Shown here in pieces: positions 1 to 8,828 of a DNA stretch of 59,006 nt. A model generated the notes under the pieces. The model saw only the letters and a program-made list of their open reading frames with translations. It searched no databases and was not told the origin of the DNA. A program made the position numbers and the translations under genes. Each line of letters begins with the position of its first letter. The first letter of the stretch is position 1. The DNA is from Oscillospiraceae bacterium (lineage in GTDB: Bacteria; Bacillota; Clostridia; Oscillospirales; WRJC01). Location: contig WQYZ01000005.1 of assembly GCA_009780985.1 (NCBI GenBank), positions 1 through 59,006 of the forward strand. Reading direction: 5' to 3'.

Positions 1-121
1 ATTTTTATGCTTTTAATATTATCGTCAGGTATCGTATTTGCATCAATAAAATCTTTCAATAAAAGAAACAGATAAATAAAATACACATCTTCTTTACTTC
101 ATATTATCCATAAAACAAATA

Positions 122-988
122 TTAGGTAGAGTAATAAAAGAGTTTATCGACTAAAAAATGGGAATAAGAAAATTCAAAGAAATTTATGAATAGCCCAATA
201 ACAATATCGTGCATAATTTTAGACTTTGAAAAACAGATGGTCTTTCGTGCGAGCCTCTTGACACGAGTGCGTAAAGTGAGATTTTTGCGTTCAATAGCCT
301 GAGTGTTCTTCTTGGATACAGTATGATTTTCAGGCTCTATGTTGCGCTCATAGCTGCCCCAGTCATCAGTAAAAAACATTGATATGCCAAATGGCTCAGG
401 GAGAGCTTTTATCTCTCTGAACACTCTGTCTTTCCGCTGTCCGAAAGTGTAAGCCGAAACTATATGGGTATTATGGTCAATGGCAAGCGAAACTGAGCTT
501 CGCTCAGTATGCCAACGATGGGTTTTCTTTTTCTGAACGTAACTCCATTGCTCGTCCAGCTCTGCACCGTCCTCACTGTATTGTATTATCTCGACCTCAA
601 TGCCAGATATGTCGTCTATTTGTGTAAGGATACTTGCGATAAATCGACTTTTTCAAAGAAAAAGTCAGATCTATCTGCAAGTTCCTTAAAGGTACTCCAT
701 GTTTACGCGTTGGATGAATGGTTCTGTTTTTTTAAGTGTTCATCACCTTATATGTCGATATTTCCAATACTCTCGCTGTGTCGCGGATTCCGCTCGCGTT
801 GACTGACATTTTTATGATTTCCCGCTCCACTCCTCGCTTACAGCCCCGGTTTTTGTATTCTAACCGGAATATTGTCGTTTTACATTCGACGTTTCTACAG
901 TGATATCTTTGTTCGCCGCTTCTGCTTTTCCCGTATTTTACCACTTCGCTTCCTGCACAATCCGGCATTTCACTTCCATTTTTGCCAT
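122..988 (-). pseudogene. IS1-family transposase remnant (InsA and InsB parts)
   Basis: This is a decayed IS1-type transposase. The InsA-like part (988 to about 733) has a zinc-finger start, GKSRSGEQRYHC, and a helix-turn-helix-like end. The InsB-like part, in another frame, carries LDEQWSYV, HRW and FFTDDWGSY, which resemble the IS1 DDE catalytic region. A one-base loss appears near 970: restoring a C would join ATGGCAAAAATGGAAG to the PDCAGSEV frame and complete a KCPDC zinc motif. The two parts are separated by stops, and no start serves InsB. Two short palindromes lie inside (487-503 and 646-666), the second containing a stop in the InsB frame. I could not define the terminal inverted repeats. 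Family assignment is by motif recognition. Confidence 0.75.
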
Positions 989-1174
989 TTTCGTCACCGC
1001 CGTTTTTTATCTTCTATTATATCACTATTAACTCTTTTTCTTCTCTTCCCGCTTTTTTCTATATTATATGATTCTTACGAATTTATGGTGAAGTTTCACA
1101 TAATAACTGTTGAACTGATATTAATTTAAAGAAATAAACAAAAAATTTTAATTATGTTAAGGGAGAATAATATT

Positions 1175-1411
1175 ATGCCGCACATCGTAATCAAAACAAT
1201 AAGCGGTCCGTCGCCAAAACAGCTTCAGGAAGCCGCAGAACAAATCAGCAAAATCATCAACAAAACTATGGGAAAACCGGAAAAATATATTTCCGTATCG
1301 GTAGAGGAATATGGATTTGACGAATGGGAAGGCGTATATAATGAATTTATCAAGGACAAAGACAATGTTCTTGTCAAACCAGGCTATTCCAATCCAAAGA
1401 CATTCCAATAA
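1175..1411 (+). CDS. 4-oxalocrotonate tautomerase family protein
   Basis: This is a 78-residue tautomerase of the 4-OT/PptA type. Such enzymes use the N-terminal proline exposed after removal of Met as a general base in keto-enol conversions and work as small oligomers in the cytoplasm. The chosen start gives Met-Pro-His-Ile-Val-Ile, placing Pro at position 2 as the family requires, with GGGAG 10 bases upstream. An in-frame ATG at 1154 would bury the proline and is rejected. The length is slightly above the usual 60-75 residues. It lies 14 bases before a methyltransferase-like gene and may be cotranscribed with it. The substrate is unknown. Confidence 0.85.
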   Translation: MPHIVIKTISGPSPKQLQEAAEQISKIINKTMGKPEKYISVSVEEYGFDEWEGVYNEFIKDKDNVLVKPGYSNPKTFQ

Positions 1412-1425
1412 AGACACTGGGGTTA

Positions 1426-2007
1426 ATGATGAATCTTCAAAATATATTGAGTGTATGCGCTTTTATAGCGTTCGTCGGCATTGTATTGATACGGACGGCA
1501 ATCATGCGGAGGAAAGGAATAAAAGCCCTTGTTTTCGGAGTAACCGATAAAAGTGATTTTTTGTTGGTTCCTATGGTATTGATTATAGCATATACCGTAT
1601 TGGCGAACACTTTCGATCTGCCCATGTGGGAGCCGTTGATTAAACCCTTCTGGGAAACCATTATTCCCGGTTGGGGTAGACTTACGGTGTGCGGACTGGC
1701 AATCATTAGATTCGCATTGACGCTGGCGAGCTTCTGGGATTCATTCCGCGTCGGAATTTATGAACAAAGTCCTGATAAGCTGGTTACCACTGGTATGTTT
1801 TCGGTCAGCCGTAATCCGATATACGTATGTTTCCTGATGTTTTTCACGGGATTATTTCTCATTCATCGCAATATCGTTATTGCGGCGGCTGTAGTTTTAT
1901 CTGCTTTGGCGATTCATCGGCAGGTATTGAGGGAAGAAAGATTCTTAAAATCCCATTACGGAGCGGACTATGATGCGTATTGCAGAAAAGTAAGACGGTA
2001 TTTATAA
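1426..2007 (+). CDS. Isoprenylcysteine carboxyl methyltransferase-like membrane protein
   Basis: This 193-residue membrane protein has about five hydrophobic segments. Its C-terminal half carries SRNPIYVCFL, then LREERFLKSHYG and DYDAYCRKVRRYL, the pattern of the ICMT/phospholipid methyltransferase superfamily (SAM-binding R-x-P-x-Y, then E-x-x-L...Y-x-x-Y). In bacteria these proteins have varied or unknown substrates. Two adjacent ATG codons (1426, 1429) are possible starts behind a GGGG-type ribosome site. It follows the tautomerase closely and precedes a flavin reductase, so a small redox or detoxification operon is possible but unproven. Confidence 0.75.
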   Translation: MMNLQNILSVCAFIAFVGIVLIRTAIMRRKGIKALVFGVTDKSDFLLVPMVLIIAYTVLANTFDLPMWEPLIKPFWETIIPGWGRLTVCGLAIIRFALTLASFWDSFRVGIYEQSPDKLVTTGMFSVSRNPIYVCFLMFFTGLFLIHRNIVIAAAVVLSALAIHRQVLREERFLKSHYGADYDAYCRKVRRYL

Positions 2008-2034
2008 ATATTATTTCAGGAGGATTAATTAATA

Positions 2035-2604
2035 ATGATAAAAGTATTGGCAGTAAATGGCAGTCCGCGTCATGACGGGAACACTTCGCATATGCTGAGG
2101 ACAGTCTTGGAAATATGCAAAAACGCGGGTTTTGAAACAGAATTGTATCAAGCCGGCGGACGAAACGTCAAAGGTTGTACGGCGTGCGGCGGTTGCAGGA
2201 AACACGTCGGCAAATGCGTCACGGACGACTGGATAAACGAAGTGTATCAAAAGATGGTAGAAGCTGACGCAATCGTGCTCGGCTCGCCTACATATTTTTT
2301 CGATCTGACGCCGGAGACGAAAGCGGTGATAGACCGCTGCGGATTCATCGCGGGAGGCGCGGGCAAGTCATTGAGCCGCAAAATCGGCGCGGCGGTCAGC
2401 GCAGTCCGCAGGGCGGGAGGCGTTCCCACGCTTGACTCCATGCAGCACTTTTTCTATATCAACGATATGATAGTTGTCGGCAGCACATATGTTAACATGA
2501 GCCTGTCGCGCGACATCGGCGATTACGAAAATGATGCGGAGGGCGTTGCGACGATGAGACGGCTCGGCGAAAATATTGTGTGGCTGCTCGAAAAGTTAAA
2601 ATAG
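2035..2604 (+). CDS. NAD(P)H-dependent flavin reductase (flavodoxin-like fold)
   Basis: This is a 189-residue flavodoxin-fold oxidoreductase of the FMN-reductase/iron-sulfur flavoprotein type. The N-terminus VNGSPRHDGNTSHML is the FMN phosphate-binding loop. A CTACGGCRKHVGKC cluster at about residues 48-61 matches the compact cysteine motif of iron-sulfur flavoproteins. LGSPTYFFDLTPETKAVIDR is the second flavin contact region. AGGAGG stands about 10 bases before the ATG. It probably transfers electrons from NAD(P)H to small acceptors in the cytoplasm. Whether the cysteines bind a 4Fe-4S cluster is inference. Confidence 0.85.
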   Translation: MIKVLAVNGSPRHDGNTSHMLRTVLEICKNAGFETELYQAGGRNVKGCTACGGCRKHVGKCVTDDWINEVYQKMVEADAIVLGSPTYFFDLTPETKAVIDRCGFIAGGAGKSLSRKIGAAVSAVRRAGGVPTLDSMQHFFYINDMIVVGSTYVNMSLSRDIGDYENDAEGVATMRRLGENIVWLLEKLK

Positions 2605-2640
2605 TAACGATAAACATTATTTTTAATATGCGGGTAAAGA

Positions 2641-3477
2641 ATGAAAACGAAACTTATAATGATAGAAGGCATACCGGGTTCGGGAAAATCCACTTTCGCC
2701 AAAAGAATAGCTGATTATTACACTAATCATGGGGTGAAAGTAAATCTATACAATGAGGGTGGATTTCACCCCGCAGACCTTGCGTGGAATGCCTGTATCC
2801 CTGTCAAATCAATTAATGATGTCCTTGCGCCTTATGAAAGTTTTAGAAGTGAAATAGATAAAAATACTCATATTGAAGATGATTACGCGATTATTTCATA
2901 TACTCAGGTTAAGACGAATGATACTACTTTTTTCAAAGATATGGAGGCTCGCGAGGTATATGATAACCGCGTTCCCTTTGAGGTTTTTAACGAATTGCAC
3001 CGGAAAAGATGGAGTTCATTCAGCAGACAGGCAAAAGAGAAAAACGAGATGACAGTGTTTGAATGCGCTCTTTTGCAGAATCATGTATCTGAGCTGATGC
3101 ATTTTCATCTTGCAGATATTGAAAGAATTAAGGCGCATATTAATACATTGGTACAGGCAGTCGCGGATTTATCGCCAAGTCTGATTTATCTTCCCCAGCC
3201 AAATGTCAGGGAAACGATTGAGCGAATAGCTGAACAAAGAGTTTCTGAGAATGGAAATTGGATTGACGGAGTTATCAATTATTCAGAAATGACGCCATAC
3301 GGTAAATTACATTGTATAAAAGGTTTTGACGGCGCGGTACAAATCTTTGAAGAACGGAAACGTATCGAACTGGAAGTCATCAAATCCTTACCCATTAAAA
3401 CTATCGTCCTTGAAAATCCGAATTACGATTGGGAGGCTTTGTGGAAAGAAATTAAATCTTTTTTATGTACGTTATAA
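2641..3477 (+). CDS. P-loop kinase-like NTPase
   Basis: This 278-residue cytoplasmic protein opens with MIEGIPGSGKSTFAKRIADY, a Walker A motif (GxxGSGKS) at about residues 10-16, as in thymidylate-kinase-like and AAA_33 small-molecule kinases. No clear Walker B or lid motif can be named. The C-terminal half contains LSPSLIYLPQPNVRETIERI, which resembles the base-recognition region of nucleotide kinases. It probably phosphorylates or hydrolyses a nucleotide or small metabolite; the substrate is unknown. An 18-base identity with 10696-10713 lies inside it at 2818-2835. Confidence 0.65.
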   Translation: MKTKLIMIEGIPGSGKSTFAKRIADYYTNHGVKVNLYNEGGFHPADLAWNACIPVKSINDVLAPYESFRSEIDKNTHIEDDYAIISYTQVKTNDTTFFKDMEAREVYDNRVPFEVFNELHRKRWSSFSRQAKEKNEMTVFECALLQNHVSELMHFHLADIERIKAHINTLVQAVADLSPSLIYLPQPNVRETIERIAEQRVSENGNWIDGVINYSEMTPYGKLHCIKGFDGAVQIFEERKRIELEVIKSLPIKTIVLENPNYDWEALWKEIKSFLCTL

Positions 3478-3510
3478 CTATATTTTTATTTTTAACAAGG
3501 TGAACAAAGT

Positions 3511-3882
3511 ATGAGAACCGGTAGAAGCAATAACAAAAACTCAAGAATATATGAAGTGAATATTGAACAAGGAATGCCGACTGTTGATACAGCCATGAAA
3601 TATGTTGAACAGGCGTTTTCAAGGGCAAAAGCATACGGTTATCCGGTGATAAAATTCATTCACGGGTACGGTTCAAGCGGGAGCGGCGGCAAAATCAAAA
3701 TCGCAGTACATAAAGAACTCAATAAATATAAGAGCACGGGTAAAATCCGGGAGTTCGTTGCGGGCGAGAATTTCACGCCGTTTGATTCGGCAACTCAGCG
3801 TATCATAGCCGTATATCCAAATATCACCCGCGACAGCGATTACTTAAAAACTAATCAAGGCATTACAATCGTTTTGATTTAA
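3511..3882 (+). CDS. Smr-domain protein
   Basis: This 123-residue protein has a small MutS-related (Smr) domain. The core is a helix (PTVDTAMKYVEQAFSRA), a strand (YPVIKFIHGYGSSGSGGKI) and then VHKELN. The family motif is L-D-x-H...HGxGxGxLR; here HGYGSSGSGG is present but the DxH element is not obvious, so nuclease activity is doubtful. Smr domains bind nucleic acid and in some proteins cleave branched DNA or ribosome-bound mRNA. The gene begins 34 bases after the kinase-like gene. Confidence 0.7.
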   Translation: MRTGRSNNKNSRIYEVNIEQGMPTVDTAMKYVEQAFSRAKAYGYPVIKFIHGYGSSGSGGKIKIAVHKELNKYKSTGKIREFVAGENFTPFDSATQRIIAVYPNITRDSDYLKTNQGITIVLI

Positions 3883-3928
3883 AAATTATAACTGAAACAT
3901 TATTTATATTTTACGGAGAATTAAAAAT

Positions 3929-4411
3929 ATGCTGTTAGAAACAGAAAGACTGTATTTGCGCAAATATACATTGGACGATGTGGAAAAAAATTATTTGTAC
4001 AGTCAGGAAGAATCGAGAAAAAAAGGAATACCGAATGAAGTTTATGCGGATATACAGGCTTCGAGAAAAAATGTCGAATTTATTCTTTCTACATATGACA
4101 AAAGTGATTTCCCATATGTATATGCAGTCGTTCTGAAAAATACAGGTGAATACATAGGTCATGTCAGCTTAAGTGAAATTCCGGGAGGCATAGAAATTGG
4201 GTATGCCATTTGTGAAAAACATCAAGGAAAAGGATATGCGACCGAAATTGTAAAAGCATATGTCGCATGGGGTAAGAAAGAACTTGCGTTGGAGAAAATT
4301 TATGGTGAAATTTATCCTGATAATTCAGCGTCAAAGAAAGTTTTGGAGAACGCAGGATTTACTTTTATAAAAAACGATATAAAAAATAATTTTTCTATTT
4401 ACGTAGTATAA
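3929..4411 (+). CDS. GNAT acetyltransferase (RimJ/RimL-like)
   Basis: This 160-residue single-domain acetyltransferase has the acetyl-CoA loop HQGKGYATEIVKA (motif A, Q-x-x-G-x-G/A) at about residues 98-110. NSASKKVLENAGF follows as the typical motif B. The start LLETERLYLRKYTLDDVEK is that of the RimJ/RimL subgroup, which acetylates amino groups of proteins or small molecules. The acceptor cannot be predicted. CGGAG sits about 11 bases before the ATG. Confidence 0.85.
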   Translation: MLLETERLYLRKYTLDDVEKNYLYSQEESRKKGIPNEVYADIQASRKNVEFILSTYDKSDFPYVYAVVLKNTGEYIGHVSLSEIPGGIEIGYAICEKHQGKGYATEIVKAYVAWGKKELALEKIYGEIYPDNSASKKVLENAGFTFIKNDIKNNFSIYVV

Positions 4412-4453
4412 ACAAAAAGCGAAAAAAACAGTAAAGATAATGGGTGTTGATAT

Positions 4454-5131
4454 ATGATACCATACAAACTAATCCGCTCGCGGCGGAAAACCGTCGCCAT
4501 ACATATAACAAAAGACGCGGCTGTTGAAGTCCACGCTCCGCTGAAAATGGCAAAAGGCGATATAGATAAATTTGTTGCGTCGAAAGAAAAGTGGATAGAA
4601 ACGCACCTTACGCAACGGGAAAAGTTAAACACCGAAAAGAATTCGTTCGCTTTGAATTACGGCGATATGACGCTGTTACGCGGCAAAATGTACTATATCC
4701 GCTCCAGAGACAGTACAAACGCCGGTTTTGACGGCGAATGTTTTTATCTGCCGCAAAATCTGAACCCTGAGACTTTTAAACGGACAGTCGTTAAGATATA
4801 TAAAGATACGGCGAAACTTATCGTGAGAAATAAAGTCAGCGAATACGAAAAGCATATGAATGTCTCACCGGTTGCTGTAAAAATAACAAGCGCAAAAACG
4901 CGATGGGGTTCATGTTCAGGGCGAAACAGCATAAATTTTTCATGGCGGCTTGTCATGGCTGACGATGATGTAATAGATTATGTCGTGGTGCATGAATTGG
5001 CTCATATACGGGAGCATAACCATTCGTCCCGGTTTTGGGCGGTAGTTGAACAAGTTTTTCCGGATTATAAAGTCAGGCAAAACAAATTGAAACTGCTCCA
5101 AAAGCAGCTTGCGGTTCAGGATTGGGATTAG
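4454..5131 (+). CDS. YgjP-like zinc metallopeptidase (M48/SprT-like)
   Basis: This 225-residue cytoplasmic protein belongs to the YgjP (DUF45) family. It shows YKLIRSRRKTVAIHI at the start, KTRWGSCSGRNSINFSWRL in the middle and the zinc motif HELAHIREHNHSSRFW near residue 180 (HExxH plus a downstream His). The length matches the family. The fold is that of SprT/WSS1 metallopeptidases, but physiological substrates of YgjP proteins are largely unknown. It is preceded by a non-coding stretch with only a weak GGGTG ribosome site. Confidence 0.85.
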   Translation: MIPYKLIRSRRKTVAIHITKDAAVEVHAPLKMAKGDIDKFVASKEKWIETHLTQREKLNTEKNSFALNYGDMTLLRGKMYYIRSRDSTNAGFDGECFYLPQNLNPETFKRTVVKIYKDTAKLIVRNKVSEYEKHMNVSPVAVKITSAKTRWGSCSGRNSINFSWRLVMADDDVIDYVVVHELAHIREHNHSSRFWAVVEQVFPDYKVRQNKLKLLQKQLAVQDWD

Positions 5132-5183
5132 TAGTAAAAATATGATATTGATAACACAGTGGATTTAAAAGAGGAGCGAAAAA

Positions 5184-5588
5184 ATGGAATATACAAAAAC
5201 GGGGGAAAGAACACATTTCAACGATATAGTCGAAAATTATGATAAAATACGACCGGAATATGATAAATATTTTCGCAGTTATTATAATCAGAGCGAACGA
5301 CCGGTCAGAGATGTATACGGTGAACCCGCCCAAATATTACGCAGATTCAGATTCAATGACTTAAAAGACTACGGCTTTGAAGATATTAAGATGAAACTTT
5401 ACGAAACAACGATTACATATAATGCGGACGAATATATCGCGCTTCTTGATACTTTTTCAGACCACAGGCATTTGCCGGAAGAAAACAAGGCTGAGCTTTA
5501 CTCAGCTATAAAAGACGTCATACTACGGCATGGCGGACATTACACGGCTGAATATACTTTTCAGTTATATATGGGGAGAAAACTGTAA
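5184..5588 (+). pseudogene. Class I SAM methyltransferase lacking its SAM-binding domain
   Basis: This 134-residue frame keeps both ends of a class I methyltransferase family but not its middle. The start HFNDIVENYDKIRPEYD is the usual N-terminal cap. It joins directly to YFRSYYNQSERPV, FRFNDLKDYGFEDI and DEYIALLDTFSDHR, the C-terminal part of proteins normally about 250 residues long. The glycine-rich SAM loop (E/D-x-G-x-G-x-G) and acidic motif II are absent. About 110 residues appear to have been removed without changing frame. It has a good GAGG ribosome site and may be translated, but should not be catalytic. Confidence 0.75.
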
Positions 5589-5662
5589 AATCTAAGATTT
5601 TAAACGCCGAATCTTCCGGAATACCTGTTAATATTTTAAATCCAAATATCATTTTTCTTCCT

Positions 5663-6733
5663 TTACACCAACGCCCACTCTGTTTTTCGTATATCGTTAA
5701 AGGTTTCTTCCATAGCCGATTCGATATGCTTTTTATTTTGGGCTGAAATATCCTCAAACATTTCAAACGTCATTTTCGTATTTTTCTTTCGCCATCTTCC
5801 CGCTACAACGCCGTCAAGCAAAATCGGCGGCATTACTATTCCCGCAAGATTGAATATACCCCGAATATATTTCTGCGGCAGATAAATGCTGTCATTTTTC
5901 TGATACCCAAGCATAAGCGGGTCGAAACCCGCAAGCATTATGCAATGGGGAATATCAGGGTAATCGCTTTTTAACTCTTCCAAGTAAAAATAACTTTTAC
6001 CGTCAATCTCGATTTGCGTGAGCGGCAATTTTTTCATTATCTCCTTGATATATGTTTGCGTACAGCCGAAATAATACGCCGCGTCCCTGATTGTTGCGGG
6101 TGCGTAATGCGTAAAATAACGCTTTACTTGTTCAAGGATCGCTTCGTCCTCGGTCATAGGCACGAACGGCGAACACAATGCAAATGTCTTTTTCTCCTGT
6201 ACGACATAGTATATAAAACCGCGCAAACACAAATCCTGTATTCCGCCGCCCCATTGCTCGAACATCATGTCTAATTCAATCTCAGTTATACCATGTTGTA
6301 AGCATATTTTTTTCAATTCGTCGCGGGTGCGGCTGCCTTCTTTGAGCGAATTAATGATTATACGCGAAAAATGACGCTGACGCTCAGGGGTAAGAAGCCA
6401 TTGACCCGTTATCCTGTGGGCGTAACCTTTGAAATCATCGGAACGGTACGGATTATTGTCCATTTTTCTTTGATACCTGAATAATACCAAATCAGCGGCG
6501 GCAAAAGCGTGGATAGTCCCCCGTATGGTCCAATTTTTAACAAGACCGTCGCCAAAGTTATCTATGATTATTCCCTCGTTGCATCGTATTTTGAGCGAAT
6601 GAAACACATTCACCATGATTTGCGCCTGAAATCCGTTTAAATCATGGCATACCGTAATTTTATCCGACTTCGCCGTCAGATGCTGACGGCTTAATTGTAT
6701 TTGCTTTAATTCTTGTTTTGATAACATCATCAT
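5663..6733 (-). CDS. Winged-helix DNA-binding protein, AlkZ/YcaQ-like (HTH_42)
   Basis: This 356-residue protein resembles the HTH_42 family, which includes AlkZ and YcaQ, DNA glycosylases that unhook interstrand crosslinks. The N-terminal region has LNGFQAQIMVNVFHSLKIR, where Q-A-Q resembles the catalytic Q-x-Q/D of that family. It is followed by NWTIRGTIHAFAAADL (the W-x-x-R-G-T-x-H signature). Later sections (TIRDAAYYFGCTQTYIKEI) look like winged helices. It overlaps no neighbour and faces the truncated methyltransferase convergently. Glycosylase activity is inferred; many HTH_42 proteins are uncharacterised. Confidence 0.7.
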   Translation of the reverse strand: MMMLSKQELKQIQLSRQHLTAKSDKITVCHDLNGFQAQIMVNVFHSLKIRCNEGIIIDNFGDGLVKNWTIRGTIHAFAAADLVLFRYQRKMDNNPYRSDDFKGYAHRITGQWLLTPERQRHFSRIIINSLKEGSRTRDELKKICLQHGITEIELDMMFEQWGGGIQDLCLRGFIYYVVQEKKTFALCSPFVPMTEDEAILEQVKRYFTHYAPATIRDAAYYFGCTQTYIKEIMKKLPLTQIEIDGKSYFYLEELKSDYPDIPHCIMLAGFDPLMLGYQKNDSIYLPQKYIRGIFNLAGIVMPPILLDGVVAGRWRKKNTKMTFEMFEDISAQNKKHIESAMEETFNDIRKTEWALV

Positions 6734-6771
6734 TTACCATTTATATTCTAAAATATTAAATTGTTATAATT

Positions 6772-7548
6772 TCAAGACATTCTTAGCCACAACGCAGGGC
6801 GAACACCGTTTGTGTTATGGCTATCGTCCAATACTTCCGTAACCCATTTATCTGAAACATCATATAGAAAAAGCCTCTCAGTCGACAATTCCTCACCGCC
6901 GCCGCTCATGCCTATACCGCCGTGGTCAAATTCATCATCGCAGTTACCCATTACTATAGCGGCTAAACGCCCGGTTGCGCCGGGCGAGCGCAGCCTCCAT
7001 GCGACTACCATTCCGGTATCGTCCACGGCGCGGCGGTTGATGTCGTATTGGTCGTTTAACCATGGCCAGTATTCATCATTACACCAGCTATAATCATCGC
7101 TTTTAGGTCTGTTTTCGCACTGTCCGCTGTCGCCGAAATATTTCATGACTTCATCAATACTCAATAAAAATATCTTGTCTTTTGTTGGGTTACCGCCGCT
7201 TGTGCCAAACCATGGATTTTCGTTGTTTTCGTTTACTACTTCTATAATTCGTTCACGGTTGACTGCGCTGAACGAATTATAAAATTCCCCGTTCAAATAT
7301 TTACGCATATCGCACATCTCCCATGTGATTTCACATACTTGTTTGTGATATGCTCTTCGTTCGATGACTTTCTCGGTCAGTATGAGCGCACGGTCATCTT
7401 GTTTATCCAGTACATACCAATCGTATGCGCCGAACCGGATTTTACCGCCGGGTGGGATAGGTATCGGTTTTATGGGTATGTAACAATTGTTATTGGGGCA
7501 GATTTCCCTGTCGGAAGGGACTTCTTGACCGCATTTTAGACATTTCAT
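6772..7548 (-). CDS. Zinc-ribbon plus DUF6273-like protein
   Basis: This 258-residue protein starts with a small zinc ribbon (MKCLKCGQEVP, then CPNNNCYIP). A domain of the DUF6273 type follows, with IRFGAYDWYVLDKQDDRAL, the DMRKYLNGEFYNSF segment, KDKIFLLSIDEVMKYF and WRLRSPG. These features recur in Clostridia proteins of unknown function that have a fold like sulfatase-modifying or C-type-lectin domains. A GGAGG ribosome site precedes the ATG. It lies 39 bases after an unknown gene on the same strand, and both may be cotranscribed. No function can be given. Confidence 0.6.
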   Translation of the reverse strand: MKCLKCGQEVPSDREICPNNNCYIPIKPIPIPPGGKIRFGAYDWYVLDKQDDRALILTEKVIERRAYHKQVCEITWEMCDMRKYLNGEFYNSFSAVNRERIIEVVNENNENPWFGTSGGNPTKDKIFLLSIDEVMKYFGDSGQCENRPKSDDYSWCNDEYWPWLNDQYDINRRAVDDTGMVVAWRLRSPGATGRLAAIVMGNCDDEFDHGGIGMSGGGEELSTERLFLYDVSDKWVTEVLDDSHNTNGVRPALWLRMS

Positions 7549-7587
7549 ATCTATGACCTCCGTTATTTATAATTTTATTTTTGATTA

Positions 7588-8643
7588 TCATTTCTCCAAA
7601 ACTTCAATCATCTTACAAACAGACTTATAAATTACATCGTCATATTCCTTGATGAACCGTAACGCATCGGCGGCGCACTCGAATAAACCCCATTCAGTAT
7701 GTCCATCATGGCGTTCTGTCGGCGACTTTACGCATACTTTCGCCAGTGCGTGTATTTGCCATTGGCGCGTATGTGAGAGGTCGCACATTGTGCCGATTTC
7801 ATTGAAAGCAGGCAAAAAGGCAGGATTTTTCCATTCGTCCCATATTCGATTTTCTAATTGCTTCGGCACCCTTTCGTAGTTCCCTATGACCCCCATAGCC
7901 ATGCCGAAATTATGGCAGTTCCATACCATGGGGTCTCTTGCCGTGTTGAATCGGCGTTGTATATCTTCCGCGCTTTCAGTGTGACCGTGTTTATACTGAA
8001 AAGCGTTGATGTATTCATCCCATAGTTTTGTATCTCGGTTATATTCAAAAACCCGCTTGATACGCTTTAAGCCGTCGAGCAGGGTATATTTCCGTTCAGA
8101 TTTTCCGGTAACCTGATAAAAAGCAACTATCTTTTCGAGCGTCGGCTCTTCGTCGGGGGTTTTATGTCCTCCGGCAGGTCTGACTTGTATGAAATTATCG
8201 CCGTCATAGCCGGTAATGATTCTGAATGTATCATTACCCGAATCTTTAAGCCTGACGAGTGCCGGGATTCCGTCGTCGATACTTGCGCGGATTTTGCCGC
8301 CGATGTTTTCAGTATACTTTTCGTATCCATATCCGGTAAACCCGAAAATAAAGTCTACTGTTTCATCGGTTTCGTAAATTTCATTGAATATGTCGGTAGG
8401 TTTATTTTCCCATTTGTTTTGCGCCGCAGACCTGCCCGAAATGGTATCAAACAGGAAGAATAACCGTGTCTGGACTCCTGCCCAGGGGACATCGCACATT
8501 CCGCAGTAGCAGCAAAATTCTTTGCAGTTATGATCATATGATTCGGCGTATTTTTCTAAATACATATACAGACTTGTGAAGCAGTTGAGAAAATTCAGGC
8601 TGCTGAAACCTGTAAACGGGTAATCGAAATTTAATTTTTTCAT
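7588..8643 (-). CDS. Hypothetical protein with BtrH/peptidase-C39-like N-terminus
   Basis: This 351-residue protein is not firmly recognised. The first half has YPFTGFSSLNFLNCFTSLYMY, a cysteine-rich stretch (CKEFCCYCGMC), then GIPALVRLKDSGNDTFRIITGYDGDNF. This resembles butirosin-biosynthesis BtrH-type N-terminal domains (Cys early, then a G-x-P-V/A...G-Y-D segment). The C-terminal half is helical. A strong GGAGG precedes the ATG. It is the first gene of a minus-strand pair and faces a divergent promoter region. The resemblance to BtrH is weak. Confidence 0.55.
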   Translation of the reverse strand: MKKLNFDYPFTGFSSLNFLNCFTSLYMYLEKYAESYDHNCKEFCCYCGMCDVPWAGVQTRLFFLFDTISGRSAAQNKWENKPTDIFNEIYETDETVDFIFGFTGYGYEKYTENIGGKIRASIDDGIPALVRLKDSGNDTFRIITGYDGDNFIQVRPAGGHKTPDEEPTLEKIVAFYQVTGKSERKYTLLDGLKRIKRVFEYNRDTKLWDEYINAFQYKHGHTESAEDIQRRFNTARDPMVWNCHNFGMAMGVIGNYERVPKQLENRIWDEWKNPAFLPAFNEIGTMCDLSHTRQWQIHALAKVCVKSPTERHDGHTEWGLFECAADALRFIKEYDDVIYKSVCKMIEVLEK

Positions 8644-8696
8644 GACTTTCCTCCGTTAAATTAATTTTATTGTTTTACTTATTATTATACAACAAT

Positions 8697-8722
8697 AAAT
8701 ATGACGGCAGTATGTCATATTT
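8697..8722. promoter_or_regulatory. Inverted repeat in divergent intergenic region
   Basis: AAATATGAC and GTCATATTT form perfect 9-base arms around an 8-base spacer, between the divergent genes at 8643 and 8829. It is not followed by a T-run, so an operator is more likely than a terminator. The minus-strand -10 (TATAAT) of the 8643 gene lies just beside it. Confidence 0.4.
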
Positions 8723-8765
8723 ATATAGAACGTATTGTTAATTTTATATATTTAGCCGCATAATC

Positions 8766-8794
8766 TTGAAATATATATCTTTTTCGGTTATAAT
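8766..8794 (+). promoter_or_regulatory. Sigma-A type promoter for the 8829 gene
   Basis: TTGAAA (8766-8771), a 17-base spacer and TATAAT (8789-8794) stand 35 bases before the acetyltransferase start. Confidence 0.65.
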
Positions 8795-8828
8795 TATATT
8801 TATAAAATACATATAAGGTACAAGTAAA

